Below are positions 15,535 through 23,974 of a stretch of DNA of 64,000 nucleotides, one piece after another. The DNA comes from Bacteroidales bacterium. GTDB taxonomy: Bacteria > Bacteroidota > Bacteroidia > Bacteroidales > Bacteroidaceae. The translations under genes were made by a program, and so were the position numbers. Under the pieces are notes generated by a model. That model worked only from the letters and a program-made list of their open reading frames with translations. It was not told the origin of the DNA and searched no databases. The stretch's first letter is position 1, and each line of letters starts with the position of its first letter. The stretch lies in contig SFFY01000007.1 in assembly GCA_004556745.1 (NCBI GenBank), forward strand, positions 1 through 64,000, read 5' to 3'.

Positions 15535-15572
15535 AGCGGCGCACAATGCTTTTTTCTGCATTGTGCGCCGCT
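15535..15572 (+). terminator. purA terminator
   Basis: A 15-bp perfect stem AGCGGCGCACAATGC (15535-15549) pairs with 15558-15572 around a T-rich loop. The downstream T tract is weak (ATTATGT), but stem strength and position 22 bp after the stop support termination. Confidence 0.75.
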
Positions 15573-15588
15573 ATTATGTCTAAAAAAA

Positions 15589-15610
15589 ATTGCTGTCCGC
15601 AGACAGCAAT
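15589..15610 (-). terminator. TetR gene terminator
   Basis: ATTGCTGTC (15589-15597) pairs with GACAGCAAT (15602-15610). On the minus strand the hairpin is followed by a run of eight T (complement of 15582-15589), 18 bp after the end of the TetR gene. Confidence 0.85.
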
Positions 15611-15627
15611 AAAATATAAAATGGAAG

Positions 15628-16296
15628 CTATAACTGCTCCGCCTGCAAGATTTTCTCTAATATATCGTCCATATAGCGGGTTCCCTCGGGCGTGGTGCAG
15701 CCACGTATGTAGACGATGACGATGTTGTAGAAAAGAGATTTGAGCGAGCAGTCACGCCCAAGTTCCTCCATGACGTGGTGGTTGAGCAGGTTGGTGATTT
15801 GGCGATACACGATGCGGTAATCCACGTCGCTACGGAAAAGCCCTTGCTCCACGCCGCGCTGCAGAAAGGCCACGGCAGATGTCTCGCGCTCCTCGCGCCG
15901 CGCCTCGAAATAGGCTACGGCGGCGGGATATTTATGTATGTCGATGAAAAAAGTGGGATTGACCATGCTGAAATCGCGCATGCTGTCGGCAAAGTCGCTC
16001 AGGATAATCTCGAGCACGTTGTCCGTCTCTGCGCATCGCCTAATCATACGCTGCGTCTTCTGCTCGTCGTGGCGGCGCAGGCCGGCAAGAAGGAGCGCGG
16101 CTTTGTCCGCAAAGAGTTCATAGAGTGTGCGCTTCGACATTTTCAGGGCATCGGCGATGCTGTCCATAGTGACGCTTTTGATGCCCTGTTTCTGAAACAT
16201 GTGCATCGCTTGCTCTATCACGCGCAGGCGCACCTCTTCTTTATGTGTGTCGCCGATGCCGGCGGGCTTCGCTGTTGTAGCGGTCTTATTTTCCAT
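15628..16296 (-). CDS. TetR/AcrR family transcriptional regulator
   Basis: A 222-residue regulator. The N-terminal helix-turn-helix covers about residues 25-70 (VIEQAMHMFQKQGIKSVTMDSIADALKMSKRTLYELFADK split over two helices); the C-terminal ligand domain is not recognisable to a subfamily. A consensus promoter with an overlapping inverted repeat lies upstream, which suggests autoregulation. No divergent or adjacent efflux gene is present: the next gene upstream is a PadR regulator. Its ligand and targets are unknown. Confidence 0.9.
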   Translation of the reverse strand: MENKTATTAKPAGIGDTHKEEVRLRVIEQAMHMFQKQGIKSVTMDSIADALKMSKRTLYELFADKAALLLAGLRRHDEQKTQRMIRRCAETDNVLEIILSDFADSMRDFSMVNPTFFIDIHKYPAAVAYFEARREERETSAVAFLQRGVEQGLFRSDVDYRIVYRQITNLLNHHVMEELGRDCSLKSLFYNIVIVYIRGCTTPEGTRYMDDILEKILQAEQL

Positions 16297-16324
16297 AAAA
16301 TGATTTCCCGGGGATTATCTGCTG

Positions 16325-16363
16325 CAAAGTTACAAAAACAAACTATCTTGGCAAAAATAGTTT
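16325..16363 (-). promoter_or_regulatory. TetR gene promoter and candidate operator
   Basis: On the minus strand TTTG (16355-16352), 19 bp, TAACTTTG (16332-16325) match the promoter consensus. AAACTAT (16340-16346) and ATAGTTT (16357-16363) form a 7-bp inverted repeat with a 10-bp gap that covers the -33 box, as expected for a repressor site. Confidence 0.7.
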
Positions 16364-16373
16364 TCTTGCGATG

Positions 16374-16493
16374 CAAGGTCTCACGAGTAGGGGCGTTTTG
16401 CAAAACGCCCGCCGAATGCGCCGCATGGAATAAAATCAATGGGGCAACCATTTCCCGGGCGTTTTGCAAAACGCCCCTACTCGTGAGACCTTG
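16374..16493. repeat. 38-bp perfect inverted repeat carrying two GCGTTTTGCAAAACGC palindromes
   Basis: Positions 16374-16411 and 16456-16493 are exact reverse complements, separated by 44 bp. Each arm ends inside a copy of the dispersed GTAGGGGCGTTTTGC palindrome. It lies between the divergent TetR and PadR genes and looks like two copies of one element facing each other. The rest of the gap to 16600 shows nothing further. Confidence 0.9.
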
Positions 16494-16604
16494 GATTTTT
16501 ATGAGAGCAAAGCAATGAGAAATGAAATATATTGACAAAACCGTACATTCCATGCTTGAAATATTAAATTTATACTAATTAATAAGATTTTCTTAGTACT
16601 TTGC

Positions 16605-16636
16605 TTTGCAAGGTACTTATCTTTTGCATACTTTTG
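16605..16636 (+). promoter_or_regulatory. Promoter of the PadR-PspC operon
   Basis: TTTG (16605-16608), a 20-bp spacer and TACTTTTG (16629-16636) match both Bacteroidota boxes. The predicted start near 16643 leaves a leader of about 57 nt before the PadR ATG. Confidence 0.75.
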
Positions 16637-16699
16637 CGGCAGATAGTTGATACTGCCCCACGGCCGGGGGCAAATTTATTACCAATACTCTCAAGGATT

Positions 16700-17074
16700 A
16701 TGAATGTAGACAATGCGAAATCACAGATGCGCAAAGGGATGCTGGAATACTGCGTGCTGCTGTTGCTGCGCAAGGAGCCTTCGTATGCCAACGACATCAT
16801 CAACCGCCTGAAAAGCGTGGAGATGATCGTGGTGGAAGGAACGCTCTACCCTTTGCTGACCCGACTGAAAAAGGACGGGATGCTCTCTTACGAATGGCGC
16901 GAAAGCACGCAAGGGCCGCCGCGCAAGTATTACGCGCTCACCGAGCAGGGCGAACTAGCCTTGGCCGAACTCGACGGCGCGTGGAACGAACTGGCACGCA
17001 CCGTGGGACTGCTCAAAGCGGAAAGCCCGGCACGCCTCACGCTCGACGGATATACGCCAAGCACATTATTATAA
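16700..17074 (+). CDS. PadR family transcriptional regulator
   Basis: A 124-residue winged-helix repressor: QMRKGMLEYCVLLLLRKEPSYANDIINRL, then VVEGTLYPLLTRLKKDGML and the wing GPPRKYYALTEQG (written here as the three family blocks, together about residues 9-90). The start giving MNVDNAK is used; a longer frame from 16601 begins inside the promoter. In Bacteroidota such regulators commonly precede a PspC-domain membrane protein, as here, so it likely controls that gene and itself. Confidence 0.92.
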   Translation: MNVDNAKSQMRKGMLEYCVLLLLRKEPSYANDIINRLKSVEMIVVEGTLYPLLTRLKKDGMLSYEWRESTQGPPRKYYALTEQGELALAELDGAWNELARTVGLLKAESPARLTLDGYTPSTLL

Positions 17075-17091
17075 TATTATACCATACGTTT

Positions 17092-17200
17092 TAGTAAACA
17101 AGTAGACCAGTAAACGAGTAAACAAGACAAAATACTCAATATAATATATAAAGCCAATACAATCCTGTCTCGTTTACTTGTTAACTCGTTTACTCGTAAC
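17092..17200. repeat. Octanucleotide array pair, inverted
   Basis: 17092-17123 holds TAGTAAAC, AAGTAGAC, CAGTAAAC and GAGTAAAC in tandem; 17169-17200 holds CTCGTTTA, CTTGTTAA, CTCGTTTA and CTCGTAAC, the other orientation. The two sets can pair across a 45-bp AT-rich centre. They lie in the 5' region of the PspC gene. The same 8-bp words occur at seven more places in the window. Confidence 0.8.
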
Positions 17201-17221
17201 TAAATAAAACAACCTCACATC

Positions 17222-19063
17222 ATGAAAAAGAATATCACCATCAATATGTTCGGGTCGCTCTACGCCATCGACGAGGACGCCTACGCGCTCTTGAAGAGTT
17301 ATCTCGAAAACATGCGCCGCTATTTCTCTAAAAAGGAGGGCGGCGACGAAATCGCCGACGACGTGGAGCATCGCGTGGCGGAACTTATGGAAGAATTAAA
17401 GCAAAGCGGCAAGGAAGCCTGCGACATCGACGATGTGCAGAACATCATCCACCGCATCGGCGACCCCGAGCAAATGGATTCGGGCGAAACGGCAGACTCC
17501 CCCGATGCCGCCGCCACAGAGTCAGAAGAAACTGATTCGGAAACGGGCGCACCGGCAAGCGCCGCCGACCGCCTGACCGATTGGCTGCGCCGCCGCCGGC
17601 TCTACCGCGACGAGGACGACAAGATGCTGGGCGGCGTGCTTTCGGGGCTTTGCCACTACTTCGGCGGCACCGACCCGCTGCCGTGGCGCATCGCCATGGT
17701 GCTGCTCTGCTTCCTTAGTTTCTCCACGGTGGCCATTATCTATCTCGTGCTGTGGCTCTTCGTGCCGGCGGCGCAGACGGCCGAGCAGAAATTGCAGATG
17801 CGGGGCAAGACGGTGAACGCGCAAAGCATCAACGACGAGATTATCCGCAACGCCACCGCCGCCAACCCCGCCGGTGCGCCGCAGCAAAAGGAGGCCCGCG
17901 GGCGCAGCCTCATCAACACGCTCCTGCACGCCTTGGTGATCCTGCTTAAAGTTGGCGTGGCGTGCATTGTGGGCATGTTTGTCATCGGCATGTTGCTCGC
18001 TGCCTTCACGGTGCTTACCTTCGCCACCACGAGTTTCACCATTCTCACGAGTGTCAGCGATTGCGATCCCTTGCTTCCCGAAGCCCTTCACGCCATTCCC
18101 TATTCCACAGTCTCGCTTGTGGTTATTGCTTTCTGCCTGCTTGCTGCCGTGGGCATCTTGCTCTATCTGCTCGTCCGCTTCCTCACGGGCGGCACGTCGG
18201 GCAAAAGCCTCTCGCTCGGGCGCATCGTACTCCTCGTCCTCTCCTTAGTGCTCGCGCTCTGCGTGGCAGGCATCTTGGGCGGCATTTTAATGAAAAATTT
18301 CGACGATGCCCAATTCAAGGTGCTGCACGACAAGAATACGGTGAACGGCATCTATCTGCAACCCTCCGACCGCAACCGCCTCGCGGCGGACGGCGTGCAC
18401 ATCATGAAGTTGGAAAACTGCAACAACTGGGGCGATGTGTACGAATGGCACGAATCGTTTTTCAACGATGAAGCGGAAGAGTCCCACTGGGCCTTTTCGC
18501 GCTATCTGGACAACCAGCCCATGATTTTCGACCTGCAAAAAACGGTGACGCTGCCTGCCGGCAACTATCGTTTGGAAATCATCTCGCAAGCCAGTGCTGC
18601 GGGCTGCTTCGGCTACACTGTGGACTCCGCCGGGGTTTACACGAACCTCGTGCCTCTGCCGGCCTATATAAAGGACGTGCCGAGCAACATCGGGAGAACG
18701 CCCTACGAACTTGCCTACACGATGGACTATTTCAAGCAGGCATATTATACGAAAGATGATTGGGATGATATAGCCGAGCGCGCCAAACGTTGGAGTTTCT
18801 CCGCCTCCCAACCTTTCCGCCACGCGGGCGGCACGATTACGTTCGGCGTAATCTGCGACCAGTCGAAAACGCAGCAGCCCAGCGGCAACTGTGCCTGGTG
18901 CAACGTGTGCGACATGCGCCTCGTGGAAGACCGGGGACAATTCTCCGTGCCTGGTGCGCCGAACCAAACGGGCGCGGTCGGCAATGCCCCGGTAATTGAC
19001 ACGGTCAGCGTCGCGCAGCCGGCGCAATCTGCGAAAACCGGCAAGAAGAATAAGAAGAAATAA
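17222..19063 (+). CDS. PspC domain-containing membrane protein
   Basis: A 613-residue protein. Residues 1-90 form a soluble domain common upstream of PspC in this phylum (NMFGSLYAIDEDAYALLKSY ... IIHRIGDPEQM). The PspC domain at about 120-200 contains MLGGVLSGLCHYFGG and a transmembrane helix. Three more transmembrane stretches follow (about 235-385), then a C-terminal domain of about 230 residues, probably extracytoplasmic, and a Lys-rich tail. PspC proteins sense or guard membrane integrity; the exact role here is unknown. It is downstream of a PadR regulator. Confidence 0.88.
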   Translation: MKKNITINMFGSLYAIDEDAYALLKSYLENMRRYFSKKEGGDEIADDVEHRVAELMEELKQSGKEACDIDDVQNIIHRIGDPEQMDSGETADSPDAAATESEETDSETGAPASAADRLTDWLRRRRLYRDEDDKMLGGVLSGLCHYFGGTDPLPWRIAMVLLCFLSFSTVAIIYLVLWLFVPAAQTAEQKLQMRGKTVNAQSINDEIIRNATAANPAGAPQQKEARGRSLINTLLHALVILLKVGVACIVGMFVIGMLLAAFTVLTFATTSFTILTSVSDCDPLLPEALHAIPYSTVSLVVIAFCLLAAVGILLYLLVRFLTGGTSGKSLSLGRIVLLVLSLVLALCVAGILGGILMKNFDDAQFKVLHDKNTVNGIYLQPSDRNRLAADGVHIMKLENCNNWGDVYEWHESFFNDEAEESHWAFSRYLDNQPMIFDLQKTVTLPAGNYRLEIISQASAAGCFGYTVDSAGVYTNLVPLPAYIKDVPSNIGRTPYELAYTMDYFKQAYYTKDDWDDIAERAKRWSFSASQPFRHAGGTITFGVICDQSKTQQPSGNCAWCNVCDMRLVEDRGQFSVPGAPNQTGAVGNAPVIDTVSVAQPAQSAKTGKKNKKK

Positions 19064-19072
19064 CCGCCATTT

Positions 19073-19612
19073 ATGAAAATAAGCCTTATCCTCTGTGCCT
19101 GCCTCATGCTCCACGCCACAAGCCTCACGGCACAGCGTAAATTCGTGGAGCGTTCCACAGACGTACTGTGCCTGGCTCCCTCCGCCACGGGCCTTATCAA
19201 GGCGATTGTGGAAAAGGACAAGAAGGGCATCTTGCAACTTGGACTAAGTTCTGCCACCACGCTCGCCATCAACTACGGGCTGGAAGCCATCATCAAGAAG
19301 GACCGCCCCGACGGCACAGGGCACCACGCTTTCCCCAGCACGCACACGGCGGTGGCTTTCGACGGCGCATCGTTCCTGCTCCGCCGTTACGGCTGGCAGT
19401 GGGGCGTGCCTGCTTATGCCGTGGCCGCTTACGTGGCGTGGGGACGCACTTATGCCAAACGCCACGACTGGTGGGACGTGCTCGGCGGTGCCGCCATAGG
19501 CGCGGGCGCAGCGTTCATCTACACCCGTCCCTTCGTGAAAAAGGCAGACGTGAGCATCGCCCCAGCATCGTTCGGCGACGGCGGGGGCATCAGCATGGTT
19601 GTGAATTTCTAA
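19073..19612 (+). CDS. PAP2 family phosphatase
   Basis: A 179-residue protein with an N-terminal signal peptide (cleavage near TAQ, about 21). The three PAP2 motifs are present: KKDRPDG, HAFPSTHTA and the GRTYAKRHDWWDVLGG block (conserved Arg, His and Asp). Such enzymes dephosphorylate lipid phosphates such as undecaprenyl diphosphate or phosphatidate at the outer face of the inner membrane or in the periplasm. It begins 9 bp after the PspC gene, so the two are likely co-transcribed. The substrate cannot be told from sequence. Confidence 0.9.
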   Translation: MKISLILCACLMLHATSLTAQRKFVERSTDVLCLAPSATGLIKAIVEKDKKGILQLGLSSATTLAINYGLEAIIKKDRPDGTGHHAFPSTHTAVAFDGASFLLRRYGWQWGVPAYAVAAYVAWGRTYAKRHDWWDVLGGAAIGAGAAFIYTRPFVKKADVSIAPASFGDGGGISMVVNF

Positions 19613-19615
19613 GTT

Positions 19616-20254
19616 TTAGGAAACGATGCAATAAACGGCGGCCCAGTGACTCACAGAACCGAGGAGGACGAAAATGTGCCAAATGCCGTGGAAATAGCGG
19701 CGGTCATCGTGGGCAAAGAAATAGGTGCCGCCAGTGTAGAAAAGGCCTTCTGCCAAAATCCAAAGCAGCGAAGGCAAGGATAGTTTGCTGACCACGGGCT
19801 CGGCGATAAAGACAACCGACCAGCCCATGGCGAGATACAAAGAAAGTGAAAGTTTCGGGTAACGCCCCAAGGCTTTCACTTTATATATTATGCCTGCAAC
19901 GACCACCACCCACAGCAGTCCGAACACCGTCCAACCGAGCGCGCCGCCCACCACTCCGATGCAGATGGGCGTATATGAGGCGGCAATCATCACGTAGATG
20001 CCGCAGTGGTCGAAGATGCGCAGCACACTCTTGGTCTTCCCGGGCAGCCACCAGTGGTAAAGGGTGCTGCACGCGTACATCAGCAGCATGCCGGAGGTAA
20101 AGAACGTCACGCCGAAAGCGTGCTGCCAGTTCTGCCGGTAGCCGTATCGGATAATGATCCATGCAACCGAGAGCGTAAACACCACGCCCGCCAAGTGCGT
20201 CAGCGTGTTGAAGATTTCCTCGCGGCTGCGGCGCGATTGTTTTTTCAGTTTCAT
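19616..20254 (-). CDS. Hemolysin III / TrhA family membrane protein
   Basis: A 212-residue protein with about seven transmembrane helices. LTHLAGVVFTLSVAW near the start, the central LMYACSTLYHWW and FDHCGIYVMIAASYTP, and the C-terminal GIWHIFVLLGSVSHW give the conserved His and Asp of the PAQR/hemolysin III superfamily. The hemolytic name is historical; a role in membrane fluidity homeostasis has been proposed for TrhA. It lies 29 bp downstream of cdsA and ends 3 bp from the convergent PAP2 gene. Confidence 0.9.
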   Translation of the reverse strand: MKLKKQSRRSREEIFNTLTHLAGVVFTLSVAWIIIRYGYRQNWQHAFGVTFFTSGMLLMYACSTLYHWWLPGKTKSVLRIFDHCGIYVMIAASYTPICIGVVGGALGWTVFGLLWVVVVAGIIYKVKALGRYPKLSLSLYLAMGWSVVFIAEPVVSKLSLPSLLWILAEGLFYTGGTYFFAHDDRRYFHGIWHIFVLLGSVSHWAAVYCIVS

Positions 20255-20283
20255 TTATTAGTCTTGCCGTTTGGCAATATCCC

Positions 20284-21129
20284 TTAGCAACCTATGCAGA
20301 AGAAGTAGAGCACGGCGGCGGGAATGGCGAGGAGGGCGGAGTCGAAGCGGTCGAGCATGCCGCCGTGTCCCGGCAAAAGGGTGCCGGAATCTTTGATGCC
20401 CAATTGCCGTTTCAAGAGGCTTTCTACGAGGTCGCCCCATGTGCCGAATACGCAGACGGTAAGCGCGAGGCCGATCCAATAAACCAGTTCCATCTTGCCC
20501 GGACAAAGGGCGTTGATAACGACGGCTGCCACGATGCAGAGCAGTCCGCCGCCGATGCTGCCCACCCACGACTTTTTAGGCGAGATGCGCTCGAAGAGTT
20601 TGGCGGGGAAATAGCGGCTCAGCAGGCTGCCGCAGCAGTAGGCGCCCGTGTCGCTCGTCCAAAGGAAGATGAAGACGGAGAGCGGGAATATCCACTCGAA
20701 GGCCGTCTGCCCGGTCACCGCATCGTAGCGGAACGCCAGCACGTTGAGCATGGCGAAGCCTAAGGCAATGTACACCTGCGCCGCGAAGGCGAACGCCCAG
20801 TTGCGCAGCGGGTCTTTGTGCTGCAAATAGAGTTCTTCGATGAGCAGGTATATCAGCGAGAGCAGATAGGGCACAAAGGCGCGGCTCGGCGTGAAGTCGC
20901 CGCAGAAGCCGGCGAAGGCGAAAAAGAGATACGTGCCTGCCGCCGTGGTGATGAGGCGGTTCACGTTTGCGCCGGCATGATTGTTCACGATGCCCGTGAA
21001 CTCCCAGATGGTGAGGGCGGTGATGAGGCCGAAGAGGGCGGTGAAGGTGACGGGCGAGTAGATGGTGCCGCCCACGAGGGCAGCCACGAAAAGCACGCCC
21101 GTGAGGGTGCGTAATACGAAGTTATTCAT
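20284..21129 (-). CDS. cdsA: Phosphatidate cytidylyltransferase
   Basis: A 281-residue polytopic enzyme making CDP-diacylglycerol from phosphatidate and CTP. The C-terminal signature region contains LWTSDTGAY, RISPKKSWVGSIGGG and GDLVESLLKRQLGIKDSG, where Asp and Lys residues bind Mg2+ and CTP. I use the ATG at 21129 (MNNFVLRTL), which overlaps the ftsH stop by 8 bp. A longer frame from 21162 would start inside ftsH. The overlap implies translational coupling with ftsH. Confidence 0.95.
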   Translation of the reverse strand: MNNFVLRTLTGVLFVAALVGGTIYSPVTFTALFGLITALTIWEFTGIVNNHAGANVNRLITTAAGTYLFFAFAGFCGDFTPSRAFVPYLLSLIYLLIEELYLQHKDPLRNWAFAFAAQVYIALGFAMLNVLAFRYDAVTGQTAFEWIFPLSVFIFLWTSDTGAYCCGSLLSRYFPAKLFERISPKKSWVGSIGGGLLCIVAAVVINALCPGKMELVYWIGLALTVCVFGTWGDLVESLLKRQLGIKDSGTLLPGHGGMLDRFDSALLAIPAAVLYFFCIGC

Positions 21130-23170
21130 GGTCGCTTTGTTTTTGTTTCTCACGCTCTGCAATGAGTTGTTCTACCTCTTCATTGGTGAGCACTTGCTTT
21201 TCTTCGCCGTCGGCAGGCGCGTCGTCAGGCTGCGGCGCGGCTTGTTCGGTCTTCTCCTTTTCTTCCTCCTCCATGAGGATATCGGCGCGGCTCTTCCAGG
21301 GGCGTTTGCCGAAGATGCGCTCCACGTCCTCCGTGAAAATCACTTCGCGGTCGATGAGCAGTTGCGCCAGTTGCCCGTGCTTGTCGGCGTTGTCGGTAAG
21401 AATGCTCTTGGCGCGTGCATACTGCTCGCTGATGAGGCGGCTCACTTCGGCGTCGATCTTCTCGGCCGTCTTTTCGGAATAGGGCTTGGTGAAGTTGTAT
21501 TCCTGGTTATTGTAGAAGCAGAGGTTGGAAAGCTCGCTGCTCATGCCGAGGTAAGCCACCATGCCGTAGGCACGCTTCGTCACGCGCTCCAAGTCGTTGA
21601 GTGCGCCCGAGGAGATGTGGCCGGTGAATACTTCTTCGGCTGCGCGACCGGCGAGCGTGGCGCAGATCTCGTCGAGCATCTGCTCTTTCGTGGTGATGTT
21701 GCGCTCTTCGGGCAGATACCATGCCGCGCCGAGGGCTTGTCCGCGCGGCACGATGGTCACCTTCACCAGCGGGTTGGCGTATTGCAGTAGCCACGACACG
21801 GAAGCGTGGCCTGCCTCGTGGATAGCGATGCTGCGCTTCTCGTCGGCGGTCATCACCTTCGAGGTCTTTTCGAGTCCGCCGATGATGCGGTCCACGGCGT
21901 CGAGGAAATCCTGCTTGCCCACGTGGCTGCGGTTGTGGCGGGCGGCGATGAGTGCCGCCTCGTTGCACACGTTGGCGATGTCTGCGCCCGAGAAGCCCGG
22001 CGTTTGCCGCGCGAGCATATCCACGTCGAGGTCGTCGGCGAGTTTGAGCGGGGCGAGGTGCACCTTGAAAATAGCCACGCGCTCCGAGAGTTCGGGCAAG
22101 TCCACGTGGATTTGGCGGTCGAAGCGTCCGGCACGGAGCAAGGCCGGGTCGAGAATTTCCACGCGGTTGGTGGCTGCGAGGATAATCACGCCTGAGTTCG
22201 TGCCGAAGCCGTCCATCTCCGTAAGCAGCTGGTTGAGCGTGTTTTCGCGCTCGTCGTTGCCGCCGAGGGCGGGATTTTTGCCGCGGGCACGACCTATGGC
22301 ATCTATTTCATCAATAAATATAATGCAGGGAGATTTCTCCTTGGCCTGGCTGAAAAGGTCGCGCACGCGGCTCGCGCCCACGCCGACGAACATTTCGACG
22401 AAATCTGACCCTGACATGGAGAAGAAAGGCACGTCGGCCTCGCCGGCCACTGCCTTTGCCAAGAGGGTCTTACCGGTGCCCGGAGGGCCGACGAGCAGTG
22501 CGCCCTTGGGTATCTTGCCGCCCAGTTCGGTGTATTTCTTGGGATTTTTGAGGAAGTCCACAATCTCGCGCACTTCCTGCTTGGCGCCTTCTTGTCCCGC
22601 CACGTCTTTGAAGGTGACGTTGGTGCCTTGCCCGTTCTTGTCGAAGAGTTTGGCCTTGCTCTTGCCCACGCTGAACACGCCGCCGCCGGCACCGCCGCCC
22701 ATGCGGCGCATCATGAAGAACCACAGGAACACGAGCAGTATGATGGGCAGGAAACTGCTCAGCAGGCGCAGGAAGAAGCTGTCGCTCTCGCGATACTTCA
22801 CCTTGCCCTTGAAGTTCTCGGCGAGGTAGTCGTCAAGGCGGTCGATAGAGCCATATTTAGCCGAGACGGTGGGCTGCTTGCCCACGCGGTCGGTGCCTGC
22901 CTTGAACACTTCGCGTATGTGTTCGGGGCGTATCGTCATGCTCACCTCGCCGGCAGTCTTGTCGATGACGACTTCCGTGCCGTAGTTGTTGGCCACGTAG
23001 GTTTTGAACGAAGTGTAGTCCACCTCTTTGTTTGCTCCGCCGCTGCTGTCGTTGCCTTGGAAGAGCATGAAGGCGAGGGCGGCAATGACCGCGATGTAGA
23101 GCCAGCTGAGGCTGAACTTCGGCATGTTGTTTTTCTTGCCGCCGGGGATTTTATTGTTGTTTGTGTCCAT
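21122..23170 (-). CDS. ftsH: ATP-dependent zinc metalloprotease FtsH
   Basis: A 682-residue membrane AAA+ protease that degrades membrane and some soluble regulatory proteins. Two transmembrane helices (about 20-37 and 132-153) bracket a periplasmic domain. The AAA domain has Walker A GPPGTGKTLLAKA, Walker B IIFIDEIDAIGRARG, the pore motif FVEMFVGVGASRVRD and the second region of homology. The protease motif is HEAGH. The C-terminal tail is Glu/Lys-rich. The rsfS-ftsH-cdsA order is conserved in Bacteroidota. Confidence 0.97.
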   Translation of the reverse strand: MDTNNNKIPGGKKNNMPKFSLSWLYIAVIAALAFMLFQGNDSSGGANKEVDYTSFKTYVANNYGTEVVIDKTAGEVSMTIRPEHIREVFKAGTDRVGKQPTVSAKYGSIDRLDDYLAENFKGKVKYRESDSFFLRLLSSFLPIILLVFLWFFMMRRMGGGAGGGVFSVGKSKAKLFDKNGQGTNVTFKDVAGQEGAKQEVREIVDFLKNPKKYTELGGKIPKGALLVGPPGTGKTLLAKAVAGEADVPFFSMSGSDFVEMFVGVGASRVRDLFSQAKEKSPCIIFIDEIDAIGRARGKNPALGGNDERENTLNQLLTEMDGFGTNSGVIILAATNRVEILDPALLRAGRFDRQIHVDLPELSERVAIFKVHLAPLKLADDLDVDMLARQTPGFSGADIANVCNEAALIAARHNRSHVGKQDFLDAVDRIIGGLEKTSKVMTADEKRSIAIHEAGHASVSWLLQYANPLVKVTIVPRGQALGAAWYLPEERNITTKEQMLDEICATLAGRAAEEVFTGHISSGALNDLERVTKRAYGMVAYLGMSSELSNLCFYNNQEYNFTKPYSEKTAEKIDAEVSRLISEQYARAKSILTDNADKHGQLAQLLIDREVIFTEDVERIFGKRPWKSRADILMEEEEKEKTEQAAPQPDDAPADGEEKQVLTNEEVEQLIAEREKQKQSDHE

Positions 23171-23184
23171 TATTGTTTGTATTA

Positions 23185-23298
23185 TAGTAAACGAGTTGAC
23201 AAGTAAACGAGTAGACGAGACAGAAATGTCGTACTAATTATATATTAGAATAGTTACTTGTCTTGTTTCCTCGTATACTCGTTTTCTTGTTTACTAAC
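23185..23298. repeat. Octanucleotide array pair, inverted, between ftsH and rsfS
   Basis: 23185-23216 holds TAGTAAAC, GAGTTGAC, AAGTAAAC and GAGTAGAC. 23254-23298 holds looser words of the opposite orientation (TTACTTGT, CTTGTTTC, CTCGTATA, CTTGTTTA). The set occupies the whole 5' region of ftsH. Confidence 0.7.
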
Positions 23299-23322
23299 TC
23301 ATCAAGAGGGGAAAGGATGTTT

Positions 23323-23682
23323 TTAGTCCAAATCGGGAATGCTTTGCACGGGCGCGTCGTGCCAGAGGTGCTCGAGGTCGTAATGCTCGCGCGCATCAGG
23401 GAGGAACACGTGCACCATCACGGTGCCGTAGTCCAGAGCCACCCATTCGGCGTTGGCCTTACCGCACACGGCGGCGGGTTTCTCGGCTGCGTGCTTGCGT
23501 GCAAACTCTTCCACGCTGTCGGCCACGGCTTCCACCTGCTGCGGCGAGCCTCCGGTGCAGATTACGAAGTATTTGCACGGCGCGGTGTCGATGCTGCTGA
23601 GGTCTGCCACGCTGATGGCGCGGCCTTTCTTTTCTTGTATGCCTTCGATGATTGCTTCTACCAGATTTTTTGTTTCTGTCAT
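23323..23682 (-). CDS. rsfS: Ribosomal silencing factor RsfS
   Basis: A 119-residue protein that binds uL14 and blocks subunit joining in starvation. Family blocks are IQEKKGRAISVADL, CKYFVICTGGSPQQVEAV, NAEWVALDYGTVMVHVF and REHYDLEHLWHDAP. The start giving MTETKNLVEA is chosen; a longer frame to 23763 covers the promoter. It precedes ftsH and cdsA on the same strand. Confidence 0.95.
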   Translation of the reverse strand: MTETKNLVEAIIEGIQEKKGRAISVADLSSIDTAPCKYFVICTGGSPQQVEAVADSVEEFARKHAAEKPAAVCGKANAEWVALDYGTVMVHVFLPDAREHYDLEHLWHDAPVQSIPDLD

Positions 23683-23760
23683 TTTGTCTTGTCTATATAT
23701 ATAATATTGTGTATGCTCTAAACTACGGTTTCTGCTAAGAAAGTTGCAAAATGCGTGCCG

Positions 23761-23789
23761 CAAAGTTACGAGGTTTTATCCGATTGCAA
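23761..23789 (-). promoter_or_regulatory. Probable promoter of rsfS
   Basis: TAACTTTG on the minus strand (23768-23761) is a full -7 match, with GTTG (23790-23787) 18 bp upstream as a weak -33 box. The leader would be about 70 nt. Confidence 0.5.
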
Positions 23790-23974
23790 CCGCCCGCACT
23801 CGGAAAACTCCGCGTTTTTTCAGTTTTTTAGGGAGTTTTTGCGCGGCAAACGGGCAAATTAAACCTGCTCGCCTGAACTCCCCCACCCTTTTCACATCAA
23901 TGTAACATATTTGGAACGCTATCGTTACAAGGAGGGGCGAACTTTGCAGCGTAATAAGACAATATGGTGTATTT

